This document shows positions 1-9,589 of a stretch of 49,295 bases of DNA, in pieces (the stretch's first letter is position 1; every line of letters begins with the position of its first letter). Source of the DNA: Pseudomonadota bacterium (GTDB lineage Bacteria; Bdellovibrionota_C; UBA2361; OMIW01); contig OMIW01000040.1 of assembly GCA_900299205.1 (NCBI GenBank), positions 1 to 49,295 of the forward strand, read 5' to 3'. The notes under the pieces were generated by a model. The model did not search any database. It saw only the letters and a list, made by a program, of their open reading frames with translations, and had not been told where the DNA came from. The translations under genes were made by a program, and so were the position numbers.

Positions 1-858
1 GCTCGTCTTGCACTTGTTGGGGCGAGTGGAAGCGATTATCCAAACTTCAAAGGACTGGGTCTTCAGCTTCGGGGGAGGGTTATTTCGCATCACCTCTCAG
101 AGATGATATCCAAGACTCTTTACGCAGTTTGTCACGACGAAACCCGATATCACCTCAACGGAATCTGTTTTGAGGTTGAACCTGCCAGCTCTGAGTCGGG
201 GAATGCTTCGCTCCGATCAATAGCACTCGATGGGTTCAGGCTTGCCACAGTGAGTCGGCCCTGTATTCCTCCCTCGATAACCGAACAGATTATTGTTCCC
301 AAAAAGGGACTCTCGGAACTGCGGCGAATCCTCGATGATGAGCCCGTTTCAGAGGTTGAATTTGACATTATCGAGGGGATGCTTGTGGTGAGGACCCGGA
401 ACGTCGAGTTGTGCACCCGGCTCATTGATGGGGAATTCCCGCCTTATCAGAGGCTTTATGCGCCAAATCGAGACTCAATAATCTCGGTTGATGGGAGGGA
501 GCTTCTGAGAGCTCTTCGCCGGGCATCCCTCCTAGCTGCCGAGAGCTGGAAGTGTGTCCAGCTGGACTTGTCGCGAGGACGTCTCCGGGTATCTACCTCG
601 AGTGCCGATCTTGGTGATGCATCAGAAGAGCTGTCTGCCGATTATGATGGAAAGCCCTTTAGCGTGGGGTACAACGTTAGATCGCTCATTGACCTTATAA
701 GTGCCCTCGGTGAGGATCAAGACCTTTGCTTCGAGCTTTATGGTGGCTCGTTCCCCGGAAAGTTTTGGGGAAGAACCGACCCAGCGTCGTTCGCAATATT
801 GATGCCGATGCGCCTCAATCCTGATGACGACCAGAAGCAGGGAGGAGCCTCGAACTAG
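1..858 (+). CDS. dnaN: DNA polymerase III beta subunit (sliding clamp), 5' end cut off
   Basis: This is the C-terminal three quarters of the ring-shaped clamp that tethers DNA polymerase III and many repair enzymes to DNA. The ORF track starts it at an internal ATG (103), but the same frame is open to base 1 and reads as clamp sequence there (ALVGASGSDYPNF), so the true start lies upstream of the window. About 285 residues are visible, against roughly 370 in the family. Recognisable parts are FPPYQRLYAPN in the middle domain and the C-terminal ILMPMRL, which matches the conserved family ending. recF follows after 31 bases, the classic dnaA-dnaN-recF-gyrB order, so the two are probably co-transcribed. 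The identification rests on motifs plus gene order. Confidence 0.96.
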   Translation, partial: ARLALVGASGSDYPNFKGLGLQLRGRVISHHLSEMISKTLYAVCHDETRYHLNGICFEVEPASSESGNASLRSIALDGFRLATVSRPCIPPSITEQIIVPKKGLSELRRILDDEPVSEVEFDIIEGMLVVRTRNVELCTRLIDGEFPPYQRLYAPNRDSIISVDGRELLRALRRASLLAAESWKCVQLDLSRGRLRVSTSSADLGDASEELSADYDGKPFSVGYNVRSLIDLISALGEDQDLCFELYGGSFPGKFWGRTDPASFAILMPMRLNPDDDQKQGGASN

Positions 859-889
859 CAGGTGATTAACGGAACTGAGGCAGCCTCGG

Positions 890-1981
890 GTGTACATTAA
901 ACAGCTTCATATCGAAAGGTTTCGCAATTTTGCCGGGACAGGTCTTCAATTCTCTCCCGGCATAAACCTGATCGTGGGACAAAATGGTCAGGGAAAGACG
1001 AATCTACTTGAGGCCGCCGTTTTTCTCGGGTCAACTAAATCGTTTCGAACCCCCCGCTCCGCAGAGGCGATAGGTTGGGGATATGAATCCTGCTCTATCT
1101 CAGGTGAGGTGAACGACCGGGCAGGTCCATTCAGTCTCGGGTTGGTCATATCACCGAAGGGCAAACAGGGGTTTGTTCACGACAAACGGGTCGAATCTCC
1201 CCAAGACTATTTGGGTAGGCTCCTCACTATTACCTTTTGTCCGCAAGACACTGAGCTTGTGCGGGGGGGGCCGGCGGAACGTCGTGCGCTCCTTGACAGA
1301 CATCTTGTTGACCAGAACCCCTCCCTCATGGTCTCACTGGTCAATTATGGGCGGGCTCTTCGTGCAAAGATGTCTCTGATTAAACGGGGGGAGACAAACT
1401 ACCGAGTAATTGAACCGTGGAACCAGGTTCTCGCGAGGGAGATGTTCCCTATCTTCAAAGCGAGAGCTCGATTTACGAGGGAGCTTACTCCGAGAGCCGC
1501 AAGTTTGTACGAGCGCTTTACGAGCTCTCCCGGGGAGTTCTTCTCCGGTGAATATCGCTCTCCGGTCGAGGGGTACTCCTCCGAGGGGGAGGTGTTGGAG
1601 GCACTTGCTCGGGATTTTTCCCGTGAGGTATCAACCGGCTTGTTGAGACTAGGCATCCATCGGGATGACCTTGTTCTCACCCTCTCGGGTCGGGGGGCTC
1701 GTGAGTTTTCAAGTCAGGGGCAGGCACGCAGCATTGTCCTTGCACTCAAGCTCGCTATTTTGGAGTTGATCGAAGCTCATCGCGGGGAAAGCCCCATTAT
1801 TCTCCTTGATGATGTTGACGCAGAGCTCGATGCTCACCGCTCCGACTACTTCTTTAAACTAATGATTGAGCAGGGACGTCAGGTAATCGTAACATCAACC
1901 GATGCGTACCACGGTGTTTTGAAAACAGAGTCTTCGGTTCAAGTATGTGAAGTGCGGGGTGGAGTTATAGTTCCTCTCTAG
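890..1981 (+). CDS. recF: DNA replication and repair protein RecF
   Basis: RecF is an SMC/ABC-like ATPase that helps load RecA at gaps through RecFOR. It starts with GTG at 890 (MYIKQLHIERFRNF, the normal family start) and is 363 residues, a typical length. Visible motifs are Walker A GQNGQGKTNLLEA near residue 32, the ABC-signature-like region SSQGQARSIVLALKLA, and Walker B PIILLDDVDAELD followed by the D-loop region. It sits 31 bases after dnaN and 238 bases before the gyrB ATG. A G8 tract (1263-1270) lies inside the coding region. No frameshift is apparent. Confidence 0.97.
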   Translation: MYIKQLHIERFRNFAGTGLQFSPGINLIVGQNGQGKTNLLEAAVFLGSTKSFRTPRSAEAIGWGYESCSISGEVNDRAGPFSLGLVISPKGKQGFVHDKRVESPQDYLGRLLTITFCPQDTELVRGGPAERRALLDRHLVDQNPSLMVSLVNYGRALRAKMSLIKRGETNYRVIEPWNQVLAREMFPIFKARARFTRELTPRAASLYERFTSSPGEFFSGEYRSPVEGYSSEGEVLEALARDFSREVSTGLLRLGIHRDDLVLTLSGRGAREFSSQGQARSIVLALKLAILELIEAHRGESPIILLDDVDAELDAHRSDYFFKLMIEQGRQVIVTSTDAYHGVLKTESSVQVCEVRGGVIVPL

Positions 1982-4646
<2,665 letters not shown>

Positions 4647-4654
4647 TTGGGCTC

Positions 4655-4693
4655 CGTAAAACCTTCCCTGTGATTTTTCTGAGCTGTTTTACG
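4655..4693. other. Inverted repeat after gyrB
   Basis: CGTAAAAC (4655-4662) and GTTTTACG (4686-4693) form a perfect 8-bp inverted repeat around a 23-base spacer, just after the gyrB stop codon. It may take part in transcript ending or 3' protection. A U-tract does not follow, so it is not called a terminator. Confidence 0.4.
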
Positions 4694-4783
4694 AATCAAG
4701 AATCGCGAAGAGGCCGCTTCTTTATCCGTTGCCCGAATGACATGTGGTATCGCATGTATCATCCACCCTTTGAGGCGCTCGCT

Positions 4784-4816
4784 GGGTCACCACCTTGCGA
4801 GCAAAAGTGGTGACCC
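4784..4816. other. Long hairpin between convergent genes (terminator-like, no U-tract)
   Basis: GGGTCACCAC (4784-4793) pairs perfectly with GTGGTGACCC (4807-4816). Inside the loop TTGC-ga-GCAA can extend the helix. It sits between gyrB (plus) and the convergent gene ending at 4856. The position suggests a bidirectional transcript end, but neither strand has a following T-run, so Rho-independent termination is not supported. Confidence 0.5.
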
Positions 4817-4855
4817 CGGCAATTCGTTTAACCCAGAAGAATCGCTCAGGGGGAT

Positions 4856-6382
4856 TTACGGATCACCTTTTTGGTCATCAGTGGTTACCTCGGGAGGAAG
4901 AATCGCTGATAAGGGAATTCTCGGCGAGGGACTGCCCTTTGGGGAGTCAGATAAATCCTGAGGTGCGGGAAAAACGGGTTCGTTGTTGGAATTTCCGTGT
5001 TTGCCGGGAACGAGAACAATTACCGATCTCGTTTCCTCCTTGTATATTTTGAGTGGGTTCCGAGATCCATTCCAAAGAAAGGGAAGGGGATTTCCCCGAA
5101 GGATAGCAGCATCAAAACCTGCAGATGCTGGGCTTGTTCCGTCAATATCTGCGTGTCTGCTCTGCAGCACGATAGCTCCCAAGGGAACTTTGCCCAGGTA
5201 TACCGCTTTAATAAAATCATTTGGTGAGAGAACATTCACCCTGAAGGACCCGTAGGAAGAATTCAGGATAACCTCTTCGGCTGATCCGAGAGGGTTTAGC
5301 GATTGATAGCCAAAATCGTGAACAAGTTGCGCGCCCAATCCGCGCGGATTGTTTCCAATATCCTTCCCCGTTTCCAGTGGATTGGGTATGCCCGCAGCTT
5401 CCATCGTTTTGAGAACCGCCGTAACACATTCGCCGGGGAGGGTTTCAACAAGAGGACCAGTTGACAATCGCTTCAGCCATCCACCCCTGGGGAGGGATAA
5501 CTTTGATTCGAGAGATTGGGGTAAGGCATCCGTTGAGGACGGCTGTTCTTCCATCATGCGGAATATTGGGGGGACACCTCGAGAAAGGTAATATGTACGA
5601 AATCCCTCCTCCCCGCGAGGGTCGAAGAGGGCCTCTTTTTCTTTGAATACCTTCTCCAATCCCTCCAAATATCCCAAAACTCCCTGGGTTCCCCGCACTC
5701 GGGGCTCGCCCGCGCTACCACCACTCCCGGCAAAATATCCCAGCCAAACCGCTGATTGCATCAATCCCTTTGAATAGGTCCTCCCGATCTCCCCGGCGTA
5801 AAAACGGTCGATGGTCTCCGTCATTTGCACAAACTGCTCCGGAGTCTCTCTTCTCCACCGAAGATCCTCGAGGAATCTTCTCGCAGATTCCTCATCGATC
5901 AGTCCCTGCTTGGTCAGGCTGTTCAACTTTTCTCGAGCGGCGAACTTTGTAACTCTCTGTCGGACGGAGGGGGGGGAAGTTGCCTCAGTTTCTTGCGAAT
6001 CAAAAAGGGCACTATGCCCACTGAAGGGCGTAATAGGGGGAGTGACAAGCCCACTAAAAGGGGAGTTTACCTCAGTAGGGGCTCGAAGCTCATTGAGGGT
6101 CGAAGAGCTCATAAGCCAGGGATTGTCAGAGAAGTTCCCCTCAGTGGCATGAAGATGTTCGTCTCGTTGAGCTCCTAAGCCTGAAGATGCGGGATCAGAC
6201 CCGATTCCCGGTGGCGTGGTTGAGGGGCTTTTGATTACGCGACCAGGCCTGTCTGATCTAGGCAACGGTCTCGAGACGGGGGTTCCGGGTCCCAATTCAC
6301 TCACTCCGCCTGGGCTGGCTGAAACGAGAAAGCTGAGCAATGGTGCCAGCGTTTTTTTCACAACGGGCCCCATCTCTACCAT
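4856..6382 (-). CDS. Secreted protein with NlpC/P60- or CHAP-like C-terminal domain (putative, active site uncertain)
   Basis: The protein has 508 residues. The N-terminus (VKKTLAPLLSFLVSASP) looks like a signal peptide, followed by a Pro/Ser/Thr-rich low-complexity linker to about residue 140. A helical segment follows (about 141-290: RQRVTKFAAREKLNSLTKQG...). The C-terminal part (about 310-460) resembles papain-like peptidoglycan peptidases: LPGECVTAVLKTMEAAGI around Cys319, then GAIVLQSRHADIDG and SAGFDAAILRGN. In the family a His is expected near the last segment. Here that position reads Phe, and the only nearby His is His410, so activity is uncertain. Fold assignment is by motif resemblance, not by a search. 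The overall plan (Pro-rich start, helical middle, Cys/His domain at the end) recalls the genes at 13834 and 15717. A C8 tract encodes part of the linker. It is convergent with gyrB. Confidence 0.6.
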   Translation of the reverse strand: MVEMGPVVKKTLAPLLSFLVSASPGGVSELGPGTPVSRPLPRSDRPGRVIKSPSTTPPGIGSDPASSGLGAQRDEHLHATEGNFSDNPWLMSSSTLNELRAPTEVNSPFSGLVTPPITPFSGHSALFDSQETEATSPPSVRQRVTKFAAREKLNSLTKQGLIDEESARRFLEDLRWRRETPEQFVQMTETIDRFYAGEIGRTYSKGLMQSAVWLGYFAGSGGSAGEPRVRGTQGVLGYLEGLEKVFKEKEALFDPRGEEGFRTYYLSRGVPPIFRMMEEQPSSTDALPQSLESKLSLPRGGWLKRLSTGPLVETLPGECVTAVLKTMEAAGIPNPLETGKDIGNNPRGLGAQLVHDFGYQSLNPLGSAEEVILNSSYGSFRVNVLSPNDFIKAVYLGKVPLGAIVLQSRHADIDGTSPASAGFDAAILRGNPLPFLWNGSRNPLKIYKEETRSVIVLVPGKHGNSNNEPVFPAPQDLSDSPKGSPSPRIPLSAILPPEVTTDDQKGDP

Positions 6383-6797
6383 GACCCACCCTCATTTTTT
6401 TTGGTGAAACTTCTTTTGCTTCTCCTCCTCCAACTTCCTTAAGGACCTGTATCAAAGCATTGCCACTGAAGGGAGTCTCTGCATGGAACTACGGACCTTG
6501 GCTCTTGTTTGTCGAACCGGATTTTTCAGCTTGGGCGATTAAAAAAACTTTGATGGAAGGCGTATCTAGCTAAGATTTCCCGCAAAATTATCTATATAGA
6601 AACAACAATCCAATTTCTGGTCATTTTTTGATCGGACCATGTCCAGCCGTTTTGGTCAAGATACTCTTGATGTTTGGTCATTTCGAGGGTACGATGCTGG
6701 CCCTCAGGGTATCGAGAGAGGCGCGAGGAAGGGCCCTCCAGAAAATTTCTGCGCATCAGCTTTCGTTACAATTATTTTTTCTTCACAGGAGGAAGCC
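6383..6797. other. 415-bp divergent intergenic region with GGTCA repeats
   Basis: This AT-rich stretch separates the minus-strand secreted protein from the plus-strand 44-residue gene, so it should carry promoters for both. Three GGTCA elements occur at 6619-6623, 6654-6658 and 6676-6680. The first also forms TGGTC...GACCA with bases just downstream. GGCCCT...AGGGCC (about 6700-6735) is a possible leader hairpin. Small ORFs here (6628-6810 and the extension 6639-6797) lack start signals and look non-coding. No promoter could be assigned confidently. Confidence 0.4.
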
Positions 6798-6932
6798 ATG
6801 GCTTCTCTGACAAAAGTTACCGAAACAAGAAGAGCAAACCGCGATAGAAAAATGGCTCTTCGTCGCCGTCGGCGAGTTCAAAAGCTTCAAAAGGCGCTTG
6901 TAGAGAAGCGCAAAGAGGTACTGGGGCAGTAA
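6798..6932 (+). CDS. Very basic 44-residue protein of unknown function
   Basis: The ORF track gives a longer frame (6639-6932), but an excellent Shine-Dalgarno (CACAGGAGGAAGCC) stands directly before the ATG at 6798, so the product is 44 residues beginning MASLTKVTETRRANRDRKMA. It has 10 Arg and 6 Lys against 4 acidic residues, including a run of five Arg, and would form a long amphipathic helix. Such composition is typical of ribosome-associated or nucleic-acid-binding small proteins. I do not recognise it as a standard ribosomal protein (it is not bL34, bL36 or bS21). The strong ribosome binding site argues for high expression. A cluster of hairpins begins 29 bases after its stop codon. Confidence 0.75.
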   Translation: MASLTKVTETRRANRDRKMALRRRRRVQKLQKALVEKRKEVLGQ

Positions 6933-6961
6933 ACAGGCGGTGCACGAATCAAACCGAAAGG

Positions 6962-7101
6962 GGGGGCTGGCGAATTGAGCGCCATGCGTGGCAAGAGCCC
7001 CCTTCAGGTCAAGAGGTTGACCTATCTTCGAGAAGTGGGATGCTTCTCGACAGTGAAGCCACCATCCGCCTCTGAGGACTTCATGAGAACCTCGAGGCGG
7101 A
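6962..7101 (+). ncRNA. Candidate structured RNA: cluster of hairpins with a three-way junction
   Basis: Several perfect stems follow each other. GGGGGCT (6962-6968)/AGCCCCC (6996-7002) encloses GGCG/CGCC (6969-6972/6980-6983). CTTCA (7002-7006)/TGAAG (7054-7058) encloses two hairpins, GGTCAA-gagg-TTGACC (7007-7022) and TCGAGAAG/CTTCTCGA (7028-7035/7043-7050). TCCGCCTC (7065-7072)/GAGGCGGA (7094-7101) closes a fourth stem. Together they occupy nearly the whole stretch between two convergent genes. The strand is assigned by continuity with the 44-residue gene, and the inverse strand would fold similarly. It could be a 3' UTR structure, a double terminator or an independent small RNA. It matches no RNA family I know (not tmRNA, SRP, 6S or RNase P by motif). 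Confidence 0.4.
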
Positions 7102-7133
7102 GTAGTTGTGTCCCAGAGAGATATATTGGTGCA

Positions 7134-9221
7134 CTAGGCTTGGGTGCCAGCGGTAGGATAGGCCTCGAATACGATCTGGCCTTTATCCACCTTTACCTCT
7201 ACTTTTCTTGTTAGCCCCTGCCCGTTTCGTAGGATGCACTCTGACATTGGGTCTTCGATGAGTCGCTGGACTGCTCTTCGCACTGCCCGTCCGTTTCCAG
7301 CGTCTCGCTGACACGTTGACGCGAGCACATCGAGAACCTCAGGCTTTATTTCAAGGCTATACCCGAGCCCCTCGGCAGTCCTCTCGAGTCTCTTTAGTTC
7401 AAGTCCTACAATCTGAGCCATCTGTTCAGCCCTCAGAGGCTTGAATTCCGCGATACCATCCAACCTGTTTATAAACTCAGGTGGGAAGCCACCGCGCAGG
7501 AGGGTCGCTTGCAGGTCGCTCCGAGACTGTTCATTTTTAACGGTCGATGCCCCAACACCGGGAACTGCAAAACCGAAGCTTTGCTCGCGACGCTCTGCGG
7601 TTCCGACATTCGAGGTCATGATGAGAATGGTATTTTTAAAGTCGACGACCCGACCATGGCTATCGCTGAGTCGTCCATCCTCTGCAACTTGGAGGAAGAG
7701 GCGATGGACATCTCTATGAGCTTTTTCGACTTCGTCGAGCAAAAGGACCGCGTTAGGATTTCGGCGAATATCCTCGGTGAGTTGTCCTCCCTCTTGGAAC
7801 CCTACATATCCAGGAGGGGAGCCAATTAGTTTTGAGACGGAGTGTGATTCCATAAATTCGGACATATCGAGCCGAATGAGTGGCCGATTCGTCAGGTCTG
7901 AAAATACCTGGGTCGTGTAGGTCTTTCCGGTCCCAGTTGCGCCGAGAAAGAACATCACATAAGGGCGTTTTGGATCGCGAACACCCGCAATCTCCCTTTT
8001 TTCTGCTTTGACCAACTCTTCGATAGGTCCTTCCTGGCCGATGATGAGTCGCTTCATTTCGGGCTCGAGCTCGCGAACTCGGGCGAGCTTATCGAGCTTT
8101 ACACTTCCGATTGGGATTCCTCGAAGAGACGAAATGACGGCCGCAACATCTGCCTCAGTAACGATGGTGGATGCGGTCTTGTCGAGGTGTTTTCGAAACT
8201 TGACCCGCGATCCGGTCTCATCAATAAGGTCGATAGCTTTATCTGGTTGGTGCCGATCGGGAATGTATCGATCAGAATATTGCGCGACCGCTGTTATCGT
8301 CTCCTGGGGAAAGGTCACTCCATGAAACAATTCATATGAACTTTTCACTCCCATCAGAATATCCATGAGGTCTGATTTAGAGGGTTCACCGACGGTGACG
8401 GGTCGAAAACGGCGCTCCAGAGCAGGATCTCGCTCTATGTGTTGACGATACTCGTCGATGGTCGTGGCACCGATAACTTTAATTTTTCCCCGCGCCAGGT
8501 CAGGTTTGAGCATATTGCTGATGTCTGAACCGGATTCCGAGCCACCGGCGGCAACGACGGAATGAATCTCGTCAATAAAAAGGATGATATTGGGAGAGCT
8601 CTTTGCTTCCTCGAGAATTCCCTTCACTCTCTCCTCCAAGTCGCCCCGAAGCTTTGTACCCGCGAGGAGATTTCCGACAGAGAGAGATACTATCCGTTTC
8701 CCCTCTAACTCTGGAATCAAGCCGACATCAATCTGTCGGGCAAGCTCCTCGACAATAGCAGTTTTTCCAACGCCGGGATCACCAATTAGGACCGGATTGC
8801 TCTTTGTTCTCCGAATAAGTGTTTGGACAACCTGTTCGATCTCCTTGTCTCTGCCAAAAGCGGCATCTACCTTACCTTCGTGTGCCCGCTTACTGATGTC
8901 ATCTCCGAACTTATCAAGAAGAGGTGTGGGGACGCGTCGAGGCTCTGGAGCTCTTGCTGACGGCGTGGGAGGAGTCGGGGGATTGGGAGCTCGACCCGGT
9001 CTATTTCGAGTTCCGCCAGATACTGCCTTTGTTCGGTCATCAGTGTCAGGGAGTGCGTCTGCGAGCACGAACTGTGGATTTGTCCTAGGACGAAGATTAC
9101 GGTCCAGCTCGGTTTGAGAACGAGAGTTTTCTCTCTCGATAGATTCATTATGAGCCGGGGGCTTTTGAAGCTCGGTAGGTGTCGGTAGAGCGTGCCCGAG
9201 AGAGAGAACCGGATGTTGCAT
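7134..9221 (-). CDS. Clp-type (ClpA/ClpC-like) two-domain AAA+ ATPase lacking the Clp N-domain
   Basis: This is a ring-forming protein unfoldase. The ORF starts at GTG 9230, but the ATG at 9221 (MQHPVLSLGHALPTP) has GGTGA seven bases upstream and is preferred (695 residues). The first ~100 residues are Pro-rich and probably disordered, replacing the Clp_N repeats. AAA-1 then follows: KFGDDISKRAHEGK, Walker A GDPGVGKTAIV (about residue 150), Walker B IILFIDEIHS. AAA-2 shows Walker A GATGTGKTYTT, Walker B AVLLLDEVEKAH, sensor MTSNVG and arginine finger FINRLD. A D2-small domain is at the end. Only a very short segment lies between the two modules, so there is no ClpB-type middle coiled coil. 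SFGF upstream of FINRLD resembles the ClpP-docking loop of ClpC/ClpA (inference). No clpP or clpS is nearby. Confidence 0.9.
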   Translation of the reverse strand: MQHPVLSLGHALPTPTELQKPPAHNESIERENSRSQTELDRNLRPRTNPQFVLADALPDTDDRTKAVSGGTRNRPGRAPNPPTPPTPSARAPEPRRVPTPLLDKFGDDISKRAHEGKVDAAFGRDKEIEQVVQTLIRRTKSNPVLIGDPGVGKTAIVEELARQIDVGLIPELEGKRIVSLSVGNLLAGTKLRGDLEERVKGILEEAKSSPNIILFIDEIHSVVAAGGSESGSDISNMLKPDLARGKIKVIGATTIDEYRQHIERDPALERRFRPVTVGEPSKSDLMDILMGVKSSYELFHGVTFPQETITAVAQYSDRYIPDRHQPDKAIDLIDETGSRVKFRKHLDKTASTIVTEADVAAVISSLRGIPIGSVKLDKLARVRELEPEMKRLIIGQEGPIEELVKAEKREIAGVRDPKRPYVMFFLGATGTGKTYTTQVFSDLTNRPLIRLDMSEFMESHSVSKLIGSPPGYVGFQEGGQLTEDIRRNPNAVLLLDEVEKAHRDVHRLFLQVAEDGRLSDSHGRVVDFKNTILIMTSNVGTAERREQSFGFAVPGVGASTVKNEQSRSDLQATLLRGGFPPEFINRLDGIAEFKPLRAEQMAQIVGLELKRLERTAEGLGYSLEIKPEVLDVLASTCQRDAGNGRAVRRAVQRLIEDPMSECILRNGQGLTRKVEVKVDKGQIVFEAYPTAGTQA

Positions 9222-9589
9222 GATTTTCACCGATTAGAGGAAATAGCGAATGATATTAATCATCGCGAAGTTTTGGGGAAACGTGGCTTGTTTCCATTAG
9301 AGGTTTGTTAGCATTCCCATCGCAAGGGGGAATATTGAGACATATCCGAAAAAGTGGAGGGGCGATAGGGGAAAAGAGAGTGAGCCGTCAATCGACAGAG
9401 AGTGGGGCTTAGGAAATCAAACAGGCGAGCCCAGCGTCTCTTTCATAGTTGAGAGGGCTGAATGAAGACTCCAGGAGCAGGAACGTAAGAGGCATGGGAG
9501 ATTTTGTGCCGATGGATTGAGATTGGCCCGAATTGCGGCGGAAAACGGGGATGATTCGCGGGAAAAGGGATCTTCGGACCACTGCGAGT
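9222..9589. other. 368-bp intergenic region between glmU and the Clp-like gene
   Basis: No gene is supported here; the ORFs that reach into this stretch (9409-9618 minus and 9517-9759 plus) have no start signals. An imperfect palindrome GCGaATGAT-atta-ATCATCGC (about 9246-9266) lies about 30 bases upstream of the preferred Clp start and could be an operator or part of its promoter. ATTCCC (9313-9318)/GGGAAT (9328-9333) could form a small hairpin at the end of the glmU transcript. Neither has further support. Confidence 0.35.

Noticed and set aside
4737-6178. Plus-strand ORFs (4737-4961, 4795-5052, 5811-6152, 5825-6178)
   Set aside because: All but their upstream edge are antisense to the 4856-6382 gene, and none has a start signal or domain features.
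6962-7101. tmRNA, SRP RNA, 6S or RNase P RNA
   Set aside because: None of the hallmark sequences of these RNAs (tRNA-like ends, GGAAG tetraloop, RNase P core) is present.
8584-9117. 177-residue plus-strand ORF
   Set aside because: Antisense to the clear Clp-like ATPase; a shadow of its codon pattern.
7134-9221. ClpV of a type VI secretion system
   Set aside because: No Tss, Hcp, VgrG or sheath genes occur nearby and the ClpV N-domain is absent; a secretion role cannot be supported.
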